DNA of 64,000 bases from Streptomyces sp. NBC_00582 (GTDB taxonomy: Bacteria > Actinomycetota > Actinomycetes > Streptomycetales > Streptomycetaceae): NCBI RefSeq assembly GCF_036345155.1, contig NZ_CP107772.1:2046001-2110000 (forward strand). Direction: 5' to 3'. Under the pieces are notes generated by a model. That model saw only the letters and a list, made by a program, of their open reading frames with translations. It ran no database searches and was not told where the DNA came from. Both the position numbers and the translations under genes were made by a program. The first letter of the stretch is position 1. The number at the start of each line of letters is the position of its first letter. This document shows, piece after piece, positions 49,312 through 58,008 of this stretch.

Positions 49312-50382
49312 ATGCCGCACACGACCGCCTTCGCCAGGAACCAGTGGTACGTCGCCGCCTACGACCACGAGGTCGGACGCGAGGAGTTGCTCGGCCGGAC
49401 CATCCTCGGCGAGCCGCTGGTCTTCTACCGCACGGAGGAGGGGACCCCGGTCGCGCTGGCCGACCGCTGTGTGCACCGCCGCTTCCCGCTGCACGAGAAG
49501 CCGAGCCGGCTCGACGGCGACCGGATCGTGTGCGGCTACCACGGCTTCACCTACGACACGAGCGGCACCTGTGTGTACGTGCCGGGCCAGAAGCGCGTCC
49601 CGCGCACCGCCCGCGTCGCCTCCTACCCGGTCGTCGAACAGGACTCCCTGGTGTGGGTGTGGATCGGCGACCCGGCGCTCGCCGACCCGCAGACGATCCC
49701 GCGCGCCCGTCACCTCGACTCCCCCGGCTGGACGACCGTCCGCGGCATGGAGCCCATCGACGCCGACTACGGCCTCCTCGTCGACAACCTCCTCGACCTC
49801 TCGCACGAGACGTATCTGCACGGCGGCTACATCGGCACTCCCGAGGTCGCGGAGACGCCGATCACCACCGAGGTCGACGAGGGCGCGGGCATCGTCCGGG
49901 TCAGCCGGCACATGGCCGACGCCGAGTGCCCGCCGTTCTACGCCCGTTCCACCGGCATCGAGGGCCGCATCACCCGCTGGCAGGACATCGAGTACCACGC
50001 CCCCTGCCTGTATCTGCTGCACAGCCGGATCGCGCCGGTGGGGGTACTGCCGGAGGCGGACGGCAGCGACCCCCACGGCTTCCACACCGAGATCACGTAC
50101 GCCATCACGCCCTCGGCCGACGGCAAGGTGTACGACTTCTGGATGGTCTCGCGGGACTGGGCGACGGACGACGACGAGGTCACCGCGTTCCTGCGGAGCA
50201 ACAACCACACCGTGGTCATGCAGGACGTCGACGCGCTCAACCTCCTGCAGCGGACGCTGGGTTCGGAACGCTCCGGCTACCAGGAGCTGAGCATCAACAT
50301 CGACACGGGCGGTCTGGCCGCCCGCCGTATCCTCGCCCGGCTGGTCGAGGAGGGCGACAAGCCGGTGGAGAAGGTCCTGTGA
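49312..50382 (+). CDS. vanA: Vanillate O-demethylase oxygenase subunit (Rieske oxygenase, VanA-like)
   Basis: A 356-residue protein. The Rieske cluster ligands are CVH (Cys53, His55) and CGYH (Cys74, His77). The mononuclear iron site lies in DNLLDLSHETYLH (His165, His170). Length and sequence around NQWYVAAYDHEV match VanA-type oxygenases, which remove the methyl group of vanillate to give protocatechuate with electrons from VanB. Related monooxygenases act on other methoxybenzoates, so the substrate is likely but not proven. The 3' end overlaps a small gene (GTGA), itself overlapping vanB, so the three are coupled. The protocatechuate branch may be represented at the left end of the window. 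Confidence 0.9.
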   Translation: MPHTTAFARNQWYVAAYDHEVGREELLGRTILGEPLVFYRTEEGTPVALADRCVHRRFPLHEKPSRLDGDRIVCGYHGFTYDTSGTCVYVPGQKRVPRTARVASYPVVEQDSLVWVWIGDPALADPQTIPRARHLDSPGWTTVRGMEPIDADYGLLVDNLLDLSHETYLHGGYIGTPEVAETPITTEVDEGAGIVRVSRHMADAECPPFYARSTGIEGRITRWQDIEYHAPCLYLLHSRIAPVGVLPEADGSDPHGFHTEITYAITPSADGKVYDFWMVSRDWATDDDEVTAFLRSNNHTVVMQDVDALNLLQRTLGSERSGYQELSINIDTGGLAARRILARLVEEGDKPVEKVL

Positions 50383-50552
50383 GCACCGGCGCGACGGGCG
50401 AGATCTACCGCATCGACTGGCTGCCGGGCACCGATGTGCTGCACGGCACCTGTCACTGCGGCGCCGAGCACTCCGCGCAGGACCCGGTCGAGATGTGGGA
50501 GTGGATGCTCGGCCACCCCGAAGGACACGAACCGCGAGGAAACGCATCATGA
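50379..50552 (+). CDS. Small CHC-motif protein between vanA and vanB
   Basis: A 57-residue protein starting at GTG in the vanA stop and ending in the vanB start (ATGA), so it is translationally coupled to both. It contains GTCHCGAEHSAQDP and WEWMLGHPEGH, a Cys-His-Cys cluster and further His residues that could bind a metal. I do not recognise the family. Its position suggests help with the oxygenase iron sites or complex assembly. Confidence 0.65.
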   Translation: MSTGATGEIYRIDWLPGTDVLHGTCHCGAEHSAQDPVEMWEWMLGHPEGHEPRGNAS

Positions 50553-51487
50553 CCGACGTGTACGAGGCCGAACTCGTCGTCGAGCGCCGCGAGTCGGCCG
50601 CCGACGGCGTGCTCGCCCTCACCCTGCGCCACCCGCTGGGCGAGCCGCTCCCGGCCTGGGAGCCCGGCGCCCACGTCGACCTGGTCCTCGGTCCGGGTCT
50701 GGAGCGTCAGTACTCGCTGTGCGGCGACCCGGCGGACGTCACGTCGTGGCGGGTGGCGGTGCTGCGGGAGCCGGACGGACGGGGCGGCTCCGCCCATGTG
50801 CACGAGCAGGTGGGGCAGGGCGACAAGGTGCGGGTGCGCGGCCCGCGCAACCACTTCGCCCTGCGCCCGGCGCCCCGGTACCGCTTCATCGCGGGCGGCA
50901 TCGGCATCACCCCGGTCCTGCCGATGCTGGCGGCGGCCGAGGCGGCGGGCGCCGAGTGGACCCTGCTGTACGGCGGGCGCAGCCGTGGATCCATGGCGTT
51001 CACGGAGGAGTTGGCGCGCTACGGCGACCGGGTGACCGTCGCCCCGCAGGACGAGACCGGGCTGCTCGACCTCGCGCCGGTGCTGGACGCCCTGCCCGAG
51101 GGGACGTTGGTCTACTGCTGCGGCCCCGGTCCGCTGCTGGACGCGGTGGAGGAGCGCTGCCCGGCCGGGGCGCTGCACATCGAGCGGTTCCAGCCCAAGG
51201 CGCAACCGACGGGCGAGGACGGCGCGTTCGAGGTGGAGCTGGCGCAGAGCGGCCGTACGCTGACCGTCGCGCCCGGCGTCTCCGTCCTCGACACCGTGCG
51301 CGCCGCCGGGGTCGAGGTGCTGTACTCCTGCGCCGAGGGCACCTGCGGCACCTGCGAGACGGACGTGCTGGAGGGCACACCGGACCACCGGGACTCCGTG
51401 CTCACGGCCCAGGAGCGGGAGGCCGGGGAGACGATGATGATCTGTGTGTCGCGCTGCCGGGGCAAGAAACTCGTGCTGGACCTCTGA
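50549..51487 (+). CDS. vanB: Vanillate O-demethylase reductase subunit (VanB-like)
   Basis: A 312-residue protein with the phthalate dioxygenase reductase layout: an FMN/FAD-binding barrel (RQYSLCGDP near residue 50), an NAD-binding domain (FIAGGIGITPVLPML, near 112) and a C-terminal plant-type ferredoxin with CAEGTCGTCETDVLEG and a last Cys in ICVSRC. It passes electrons from NAD(P)H to the Rieske centre of VanA. Start ATG 50549 is preceded by GAGGAAA; an in-frame start at 50495 would overlap the small gene more deeply. Confidence 0.92.
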   Translation: MTDVYEAELVVERRESAADGVLALTLRHPLGEPLPAWEPGAHVDLVLGPGLERQYSLCGDPADVTSWRVAVLREPDGRGGSAHVHEQVGQGDKVRVRGPRNHFALRPAPRYRFIAGGIGITPVLPMLAAAEAAGAEWTLLYGGRSRGSMAFTEELARYGDRVTVAPQDETGLLDLAPVLDALPEGTLVYCCGPGPLLDAVEERCPAGALHIERFQPKAQPTGEDGAFEVELAQSGRTLTVAPGVSVLDTVRAAGVEVLYSCAEGTCGTCETDVLEGTPDHRDSVLTAQEREAGETMMICVSRCRGKKLVLDL

Positions 51488-51542
51488 GAGCCCCGGCAGA
51501 AAGACACCCCCGAACTGTCAACAATTTCGTCAGCCAAAACCA

Positions 51543-51572
51543 TTGACCCCGCCGGACGGCACGATCTACGTT
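51543..51572 (+). promoter_or_regulatory. Candidate promoter of the SsuABC-like operon
   Basis: TTGACC at 51543-51548 and TACGTT at 51567-51572 are 18 bases apart, 80 bases upstream of the substrate-binding protein start. It lies in the 164-base gap after vanB. Confidence 0.45.
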
Positions 51573-51651
51573 CCCTGCACGCCAGTTGAGCACTACTGTG
51601 CGGTGCACGCACAGCCTGTCGGAACACCGTTGTCTCTGCACAGGGGGAGCC

Positions 51652-52620
51652 ATGCGTCGTCTGTTCGCCGGTCTCGCGGCCGGCACCTTCCTGCTCGCCA
51701 CGGCGGCCTGCGGCTCGTCCGACTCCGGTTCGTCCGGCGGGAGTTCGTCGTCCGGCGGGGTCACGACCGTCAAACTGGGCCTGATCCCGATCGTGGACGT
51801 GGCACCCGTCTACCTCGGCGTGAGGAAGGGTTTCTACGAGAAGCACGGCCTGAAGCTGTCGATCACCACCGCGCAGGGCGGCGCGGCCATCGTGCCCGGG
51901 GTCGTCAGCGGCCAGTTCCAGTTCGGCTTCAGCAACATGACGTCCCTGATGGTCGCCCAGTCCAACAACGTTCCCGTGAAGGCCGTTTCGAACGGCACCA
52001 CCTCAACAGGCGTCCAGGGCGAGGACTTCGGGGCGCTCACCGTGAAGAAGGGCAGCCCGATCACGTCCGCCAAGGACCTGGAGGGCAAGAAGGTCGCCAT
52101 CAACACCCTGAAGAACATCAACGAGACCGCGGTGCGCGCGTCGGTGCGCAAGGCGGGCGGCGACCCGGACAAGGTGCGGTTCGTGGAACTCGCCTTCGAC
52201 CAGATGCCGGCGGCCCTGGACAGCGGGCAGATCGACGCGGCGATGGTGGTCGAGCCGGCGCTCGCGACCGTCAAGAGCCAGGGCGGGGTGGAGATCGCCT
52301 CCCCGCTGGTGGACGTGGCGCCGAACCTCACCGTCGCCATGTACTTCACCTCCACGCCGTACGAGCAGAAGAGCCCCGAGGTGGTGAAGAAGTTCCAGGA
52401 GGCCACGGCGGAGTCCCTCGCCTACGCCGACTCCCACCCCGACGAGGTGCGGCAGATCGTCACCACGTACACCAAGATCCCGGCGTCGGTGCTGGCGCGG
52501 GTCACCCTGCCGAAGTGGCCGGCCGAGGCCGACCGGGCCTCCATCGAGGCGCTGGAGAAGCTGGGCGAGCGGGACAAGCTGTTCAAGACGACTCCTGACC
52601 TGGACAAGCTGCTGCCGTGA
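51652..52620 (+). CDS. ABC transporter substrate-binding lipoprotein (NMT1/SsuA-like)
   Basis: A 322-residue lipoprotein with lipobox TAAC (Cys at about residue 20) followed by a Ser/Gly spacer. The NMT1/THI5-like fold is seen in VKLGLIPIVDVAPVYLGVRKGFYEKHGL, GAAIVPGVVSGQFQFGFSN, GKKVAINTLKN and AAMVVEPALATV. It binds sulfonates, taurine, pyrimidine precursors or aromatic acids in related systems; specificity is not shown here. The start at 51652 is behind AGGGGGAGCC; the open frame continues upstream without a usable site. The next gene overlaps (GTGA). Neighbouring vanAB genes suggest an aromatic acid is possible. Confidence 0.88.
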   Translation: MRRLFAGLAAGTFLLATAACGSSDSGSSGGSSSSGGVTTVKLGLIPIVDVAPVYLGVRKGFYEKHGLKLSITTAQGGAAIVPGVVSGQFQFGFSNMTSLMVAQSNNVPVKAVSNGTTSTGVQGEDFGALTVKKGSPITSAKDLEGKKVAINTLKNINETAVRASVRKAGGDPDKVRFVELAFDQMPAALDSGQIDAAMVVEPALATVKSQGGVEIASPLVDVAPNLTVAMYFTSTPYEQKSPEVVKKFQEATAESLAYADSHPDEVRQIVTTYTKIPASVLARVTLPKWPAEADRASIEALEKLGERDKLFKTTPDLDKLLP

Positions 52621-53390
52621 GGGGCCGCGACCTCGCACTCGGTGCGGCCGGGCTCGCGGCCTTCCTCGCCCTGGGCGAGGCGGTGCCGCGGCTCGGCCTG
52701 GTCAAGGAGGCCTACTTCCCGCCCACCAGCCGGATCGCCGGCGCCCTCGGCGACGAGCTCGCCGAGGGCGCGTTCTGGACCGCGCTCGGCGACACCCTCA
52801 CCGGCTGGGCGCTGGGCCTCGCGCTCGCGGTCGCCGCGGGCATCGCGGCGGGCGTCCTGCTCTCGGTCGTGCCGTACCTGCGCCGGGCGACGGCCTCCAC
52901 GATCGAGTTCCTGCGCCCCATCCCGTCCGTCGCCCTGATCCCGCTGGCCGTCCTGCTGTACGGCACCGAACTGCGCTCGGTGCTGCTGCTCGTCGTCTAC
53001 GCCGCGTTCTGGCAGGTCCTCATCCAGGTCCTGTACGGCATCCAGGACGTGGACCCGGTCGCCGAGGAGACGGCACGGTCCTACGGCCTCGGCGCCTGGG
53101 CCCGGATCCGGCACGTGCTGTGGCCGACCGCGCTGCCGTACGTCATGACCGGCGTCCGACTCGCCGCGGCCGTCGCGCTGATCCTCGCCATCACCGCCGA
53201 ACTCGTCATCGGCGCACCCGGGTTGGGGGCGCGGATCGCCGTCGCGCAGACCTCGCAGGCGGTGCCCGAGATGTACGCGCTGATCGTCGTCACCGGCGTC
53301 CTCGGGCTGCTGATCAACGTGGGTGCCCGGACGGTGGAGCGGCGGGCGCTGGCCTGGCACCAGTCGGTGCGCGGGGAGGTGGCGGTGTGA
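52617..53390 (+). CDS. ABC transporter permease (SsuC/TauC-like), first
   Basis: A 257-residue protein with about six membrane helices and the EAA loop EETARSYGLGAWARIRHVLWPTALPY (near residues 142-170) that contacts the ATPase. The GTG start lies in the stop of the binding-protein gene. Two different permeases in the operon make a heterodimeric channel. Confidence 0.9.
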   Translation: MRGRDLALGAAGLAAFLALGEAVPRLGLVKEAYFPPTSRIAGALGDELAEGAFWTALGDTLTGWALGLALAVAAGIAAGVLLSVVPYLRRATASTIEFLRPIPSVALIPLAVLLYGTELRSVLLLVVYAAFWQVLIQVLYGIQDVDPVAEETARSYGLGAWARIRHVLWPTALPYVMTGVRLAAAVALILAITAELVIGAPGLGARIAVAQTSQAVPEMYALIVVTGVLGLLINVGARTVERRALAWHQSVRGEVAV

Positions 53391-54166
53391 GACGGCTGCT
53401 GCTGCGGCTGCTGTTCTCCCTCGCGCTGCCGGCCGTGCTGATCACGGTGTGGTGGCTGGCGTCGGACGGCAGCACGAACGTGTACTGGCCGCCGCTGCGC
53501 ACGATCCTGACGTCCTTCCCGGACGTGTGGACCGGCGAGCGGCTGCGCGCGGACGTCCGGCCGAGCGTGCTGCGGCTCGCCGGCGGGTACGCCACGGCGG
53601 CCGTCGTCGGGATCGGGCTGGGCACGGTGATCGGCTCGTACCGGTGGGTGCGGGCGGTGTGCGAACCGGTGCTGGAGTTCCTGCGGGCGGTGCCGCCGCC
53701 GGTGCTGGTCCCGGTGATCATGCTGTTCGCGGGGATCGGCGACACCATGAAGGTGGTCGTCATCGCGAGCGGCTGTGTGTGGCCCGTCCTGCTCAACACC
53801 GTCGAGGGCGTACGGGCGGTGGACCCGGTGATGGCGGAGACGGCCCGGTCGTACGGCATCACGGGGGTCGCGCGGCTTCGCTCGGTGGTCCTGCCGTCGG
53901 CGAGCCCGCAGATCTTCGCGGGCCTGCGGCAGGCGCTGTCGATCGGGATCATCCTGATGGTGATCAGCGAGATGTTCGCCGCGAGCAACGGCCTCGGCTT
54001 CACCATCGTGCAGTTCCAACGCAGCTTCGCCATCCCCGACATGTGGACCGGGATCCTGCTGCTCGGCCTGCTCGGTTTCGCCTTGTCGGTCCTGTTCCAG
54101 GCCATCGAGCGGCGGGTGCTCGGCTGGTACCACGGTCTGCGCGCCTCCACGCGGCGGTCCCCGTGA
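53387..54166 (+). CDS. ABC transporter permease (SsuC/TauC-like), second
   Basis: A 259-residue protein, paralogous to the preceding permease. EAA-type loop: AETARSYGITGVARLRSVVLPSASPQ (near residues 148-175). Start GTG in the previous stop codon (GTGA); the 3' end again makes GTGA with a possible start of the ATPase gene. Confidence 0.9.
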   Translation: MRRLLLRLLFSLALPAVLITVWWLASDGSTNVYWPPLRTILTSFPDVWTGERLRADVRPSVLRLAGGYATAAVVGIGLGTVIGSYRWVRAVCEPVLEFLRAVPPPVLVPVIMLFAGIGDTMKVVVIASGCVWPVLLNTVEGVRAVDPVMAETARSYGITGVARLRSVVLPSASPQIFAGLRQALSIGIILMVISEMFAASNGLGFTIVQFQRSFAIPDMWTGILLLGLLGFALSVLFQAIERRVLGWYHGLRASTRRSP

Positions 54167-54195
54167 CCCCCGCGCCCCTCGTGAAAGGGCGGTCC

Positions 54196-55023
54196 ATGCA
54201 CGGAACTCTTGTCGTCTCCGGCCTGCGCAAGGTCTACGAGGGGTCCGGGCGCCGGGTGGAGGCGGTGCGCGACCTGACCTTCACCGTGGAGGCGGGCGAA
54301 CTCGTCTGTCTCGTGGGCCCGTCGGGCTGCGGCAAGACGACCCTGCTGAAGTGCATGGGCGGCCTGCTCGCCCCGACCTCCGGCGACGTCCTGCTGGCGG
54401 GACGGAAGGTGACCGGTCCGCCGCCCGGGATGGCGTTCGTGTTCCAGGAGTACGGGCGCAGTCTCTTCCCTTGGATGCGGGTCGGCGCGAACGTCGAACT
54501 CCCCCTGAAGCAGAAGGGGTTGCCGAAGGAGCGGCGGCGGGCGCTGGTGGCCGACGCACTGGCCTCGGTCGGGCTGGCGGACGCCGCCGGGGCGTACCCG
54601 TGGCAGCTCTCCGGGGGGATGCAGCAGCGCGTGGCGATCGCGCGGGCCCTCGCCTACGAGCCCCAAGTCCTCCTGATGGACGAGCCGTTCGCCGCCGTGG
54701 ACGCCCAGACCCGGGCCGACCTGGAGGACCTCGTCCGGGGCCTGTGGCGCGAGCGCGGCATCACCGTCCTGTTCGTCACGCACGACATCGACGAGGCGGT
54801 CTACCTGGGCGAGCGGGTGATCGTCCTGTCGGCCTCCCCCACCGTCGTCCGGGAACAGCTGACGATCGATCTCCCCGCGGAGCGCGACCAGTTGCACACC
54901 CGCGTCGCCCCCCGCTTCGCCGAGCTGCGCACCCATGTGTACGAGCAGATCCAGGCCGCCAAACGCGGCACCCCCGCGGACTCGCCGCCCGAGCCCCGGG
55001 ACGCGCTGCGCAAGGACCCCTAG
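54196..55023 (+). CDS. ABC transporter ATP-binding protein (SsuB/TauB-like)
   Basis: A 275-residue ATPase: Walker A GPSGCGKTT, Q-loop FQEYGRSLFPWM, signature LSGGMQQRVAIARAL, Walker B VLLMDEPFAAVD and H-loop FVTHDIDEAV. Start ATG 54196 follows AAAGGGCGG; the alternative GTG at 54163 would overlap the permease stop and add 11 residues. It powers the preceding permeases. Its TAG stop (55021-55023) is part of CTAG, shared with the stop of the convergent Pot-type permease gene. Confidence 0.92.
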   Translation: MHGTLVVSGLRKVYEGSGRRVEAVRDLTFTVEAGELVCLVGPSGCGKTTLLKCMGGLLAPTSGDVLLAGRKVTGPPPGMAFVFQEYGRSLFPWMRVGANVELPLKQKGLPKERRRALVADALASVGLADAAGAYPWQLSGGMQQRVAIARALAYEPQVLLMDEPFAAVDAQTRADLEDLVRGLWRERGITVLFVTHDIDEAVYLGERVIVLSASPTVVREQLTIDLPAERDQLHTRVAPRFAELRTHVYEQIQAAKRGTPADSPPEPRDALRKDP

Positions 55024-55835
55024 ATCCGGCTCTCGGTCGCCGTGTCGGCCGACAGGCGCTGGGCGACGTAGATCGGGATCACGGAGAGCAGGACGAGCAC
55101 CGCCGCCACCACGTTCACCACCGGGGCCTGCTGCGGTCTGGTCATGTTGTCGAAGATCCACAGGGGCAGGGTCCGCACGCCGGCGCCCGCGGTGAACGTG
55201 GTCACCACGATCTCGTCGAAGGACAGCGCGAAGGCGAGCAGTCCGCCCGCGAGGAGCGCCGAGCGCACCAGCGGGAAGGTGATGTCGACGAAGGCCCGGA
55301 AGGTGTGCGCGCCGAGGTCCATCGCCGCCTCCTCGTAACTGCCGGAGGTGCGGCGGAGCCGGGCGGCCACGTTGTTGAAGACGACGACGATGCAGAAGGT
55401 GGCGTGACCGACCACCACCGTGAACAGGCCCAGCCCCACCCCGAGCGGCTCCAGCACCGTGCCGAACGCGGAGTTGAGCGCGATGCCCGTGACGATGCCG
55501 GGCAGCGCGATCGGCAGGACGACGACGAAGGAGACGGCGTCCCGGCCGAAGAACCGGTGGCGGGCGACGGCGAACGCGATCAGCGTGCCGAGGACCAGCG
55601 CGATGGCGGTCGCGCCGAGGCCCGCCTTCACCGAGGTCCACACCGCCTCGCGCGCGCCGGTGTTGTGCCAGGCGACCGACCACCAGTGGACGGTCAGGCC
55701 CGGCGGCGGCCAGCTCGCGCTGCGGTCCGGGTTCAGCGAGTTGACGAGGACCAGCAGCAGCGGGACGTAGATCACCGCGAAGCCGAGGCCGGCGGCGACG
55801 CGCAGCACGATCCGCGCGGTGCGGGAGAGCCGCAT
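55020..55835 (-). CDS. Polyamine-type ABC permease (PotC-like)
   Basis: A 271-residue permease with six membrane helices and the EAA loop EEAAMDLGAHTFRAFVDITFPLVR (near residues 175-198). Typical type II spermidine/putrescine permease. Start ATG 55833-55835 is 17 bases downstream of the PotB-like stop, with AGGAAGGGAC upstream. It ends at CTAG, convergent with the SsuB-like gene. Confidence 0.9.
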   Translation of the reverse strand: MRLSRTARIVLRVAAGLGFAVIYVPLLLVLVNSLNPDRSASWPPPGLTVHWWSVAWHNTGAREAVWTSVKAGLGATAIALVLGTLIAFAVARHRFFGRDAVSFVVVLPIALPGIVTGIALNSAFGTVLEPLGVGLGLFTVVVGHATFCIVVVFNNVAARLRRTSGSYEEAAMDLGAHTFRAFVDITFPLVRSALLAGGLLAFALSFDEIVVTTFTAGAGVRTLPLWIFDNMTRPQQAPVVNVVAAVLVLLSVIPIYVAQRLSADTATESRI

Positions 55836-55852
55836 GACGTACCCGTCCCTTC

Positions 55853-56761
55853 CTAGAGGCTGCTGAGGGCGCCCGTGCGGCGCATCGCGAGCAGGTACAG
55901 CACGATGACCACCACCGGGACGGTGGCGAGCGCGGCGGCCATCGGCAGGTTCAGCTCGATGTTGGAGTAGACGAGGTTGCCGATCAGCTGGGTCTTGCCG
56001 CCGACGATCTGCACGGTGATGTAGTCGCCGAGGCTGAGCGAGAAGGTGAAGACCGACCCGGCGGCGACGGAGGGCAGCACCAGCGGCAGCACCACCGACC
56101 GGACGGTGCGCCAGGTACGGGCGCCCAGGTCCGCCGAGGCGTCGAGCAGGTTCACGGGAAGCTGCTCCAGGGCGGTGTGGATCGGCAGGATCATGTACGG
56201 CAGCCAGAGGTACGTCAGGGTCAGGATCGCCGCGGCCAGCCCGAACCCGGGTCCGCCCAGGCCGAACGGCCGCAGCGTCCAGTCGGCGAGCCCGCCCTCG
56301 GAGAGGATCAGCCGCCAGGCGTACACCTTGACCAGGTAGCTCGCCCACAGCGGGGTGAGGATGGCGACCACGAGCAGCGGACGCCACCTGGGCCTTGCGA
56401 CCCGCGCCGTGTAGAACGCGACGGGGAAGGCGATCACCACGCACAGGGCGGTCACCGCCAGGGCCACCCCGACGCTGCGCAGGACCACCTGCCGGTAGAC
56501 GGGGGTGGTGAGCAGCTCGTGGAAGTTGTCGGTCGACCAGACCCGCACCACCTGGGAGGTGAAGGCGTCCGTCGTCCAGAACGCGGAGACGAACAGCACG
56601 GTCAGCGAGCCGAGGTAGAGCACCGCCAGCCACAGCAGCGGCGCGGTCAGCAGCAGGGCCAGCCGCAGCCTGGGGTGGCGGTGCAGGGCCCCGGCCAGCC
56701 GCCGGACGGCTCCGCGCTCGCCGCGACCGCCCCGGCCGGCGGCCTCCTCGACGGCGGTCAT
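55853..56761 (-). CDS. Polyamine-type ABC permease (PotB-like)
   Basis: A 302-residue permease with a 30-residue charged N-terminus and six helices. The EAA loop DASADLGARTWRTVRSVVLPLVLPS is near residues 205-230; IAFPVAFYTARV and LVKVYAWRLILSEGG are typical of PotB. Separated from the binding-protein stop by only 4 bases. Confidence 0.9.
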   Translation of the reverse strand: MTAVEEAAGRGGRGERGAVRRLAGALHRHPRLRLALLLTAPLLWLAVLYLGSLTVLFVSAFWTTDAFTSQVVRVWSTDNFHELLTTPVYRQVVLRSVGVALAVTALCVVIAFPVAFYTARVARPRWRPLLVVAILTPLWASYLVKVYAWRLILSEGGLADWTLRPFGLGGPGFGLAAAILTLTYLWLPYMILPIHTALEQLPVNLLDASADLGARTWRTVRSVVLPLVLPSVAAGSVFTFSLSLGDYITVQIVGGKTQLIGNLVYSNIELNLPMAAALATVPVVVIVLYLLAMRRTGALSSL

Positions 56762-56765
56762 CCGC

Positions 56766-57971
56766 TCAGCCCTTGATCTCGGTCCAGGCCTGCACCCATT
56801 TGGCGTACGGCACGCAGGTGACGTCCGTCCGCCCGTCGAGGCACTGCTCGATCGGGGTGTTCCAGAACGCGATGCGCTTCCAGTAGTCCTCGTCGCTCGC
56901 GTGGTAGACGGTGCAGAAGTTCTTGTCGCTGGTCAGGTCGCAGGCCTTGGAGTTGGCGGGCGCCTCGCCGAAGTACTCGGCGACCTGGGCGTTGACCCGG
57001 GGAGAGACGATCCAGTCGAGCCACTTGTATGCACAATTCGGGTGCTTGGCTTTCGCATACACCATCCAGGTGTCGGACCACCCGGTCGAGCCCTCCTTCG
57101 GCACGAAGGCCTTGACCTTGGCGCCCTCGTCGGCGGCGAGGTTGGCGATGACCTGCCAGGTGGTGCCGACCACCGAGTCGCCGCTCTTGAAGGCGGAGAT
57201 CTCCTTGAGGTAGTCGCTCCAGTACTCGCCGATGTTCGCGTTCTGCTTCTTCAGCAGCGCCACGGCGGCGTCGAACTGCTTCTGGTCGAGTGCGTAGGGG
57301 TCCTTGATGCCCAGGTCGGGCTGGGTCGCCTTCAGGTACAGCGCGGCGTCGGCGATGTAGATCGGCGAGTCGTAGGCGGTGACGTGCCCCTTGTACTTCC
57401 CGGCGTCGTCGAAGACGGCGGACCACGAGGTGGGGGCCGGGGTGACCTTCTCGGTGTTGTACATCAGCAGGTTGGCGCCGCGGCCGTGCGGGATGCCGTA
57501 CATCTGGCCGTCGACGGAGTTCCAGGACCCGTCCTTCAGGCCGTCGAAGACGTCCTCGTAGTTCGGGACGAGGTCGGTGTTGACGGGGGCCGCGTCTCCG
57601 GAGGCGATCAGGCGCAGGGAGGCGTCCCCGGAGGCGGAGACGGCGTCGTACTCGCCGGTCTTCATCAGCTTGACCATCTCGTCGGAGCTGGCGGCGACCT
57701 TGGAGTTGACCTTGCAGCCGGTCTGTTTCTCGAAGTCGGACACCCAGTCGGCCTTCGGGTCGTTCGAGCCGTCCTCGACATAGCCGGCCCAGGCGATCAG
57801 GTTGACCTGGCCTTCGCCCTTGCCGAGGGCGGTGGGCGTGGCGCGGTCCGGGGGGTTGAGTCCGGAGGTGGCCGCCGCGCCGTCGCCGGCCTCGGAGGTG
57901 CCGCAGGCTCCGGCGGCGACGAACAGCGCCGCGGCGGCGGCCGCGACCTTCAGGGTTCTGGTGATGCGCAC
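56766..57971 (-). CDS. Polyamine-type substrate-binding lipoprotein (PotD-like)
   Basis: A 401-residue lipoprotein starting at GTG 57969-57971 (CGGGAG upstream) with lipobox AAGAC (Cys near residue 23). The periplasmic-binding fold of the PotD group is seen in GQVNLIAWAGYVEDGSNDPKADWVSDFEKQTGCKV, EYDAVSASGDASLRLIASGD and PHGRGANLLMYNTEKV (spread over residues 53-160). Ligand: spermidine, putrescine or a related cation is likely by family; not provable here. Confidence 0.88.
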   Translation of the reverse strand: MRITRTLKVAAAAAALFVAAGACGTSEAGDGAAATSGLNPPDRATPTALGKGEGQVNLIAWAGYVEDGSNDPKADWVSDFEKQTGCKVNSKVAASSDEMVKLMKTGEYDAVSASGDASLRLIASGDAAPVNTDLVPNYEDVFDGLKDGSWNSVDGQMYGIPHGRGANLLMYNTEKVTPAPTSWSAVFDDAGKYKGHVTAYDSPIYIADAALYLKATQPDLGIKDPYALDQKQFDAAVALLKKQNANIGEYWSDYLKEISAFKSGDSVVGTTWQVIANLAADEGAKVKAFVPKEGSTGWSDTWMVYAKAKHPNCAYKWLDWIVSPRVNAQVAEYFGEAPANSKACDLTSDKNFCTVYHASDEDYWKRIAFWNTPIEQCLDGRTDVTCVPYAKWVQAWTEIKG

Positions 57972-58008
57972 GGCGTACTCCCGGGGTGAGGGCCTTGCGG
58001 GGGGAGGG

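Noticed and set aside
51586..51651. Cysteine-containing short leader peptide upstream of the ABC operon (as in cysteine attenuators)
   Set aside because: The frame has no stop before the binding-protein ATG and is simply an in-frame extension. The TTG start is weak and no attenuator hairpin was seen.
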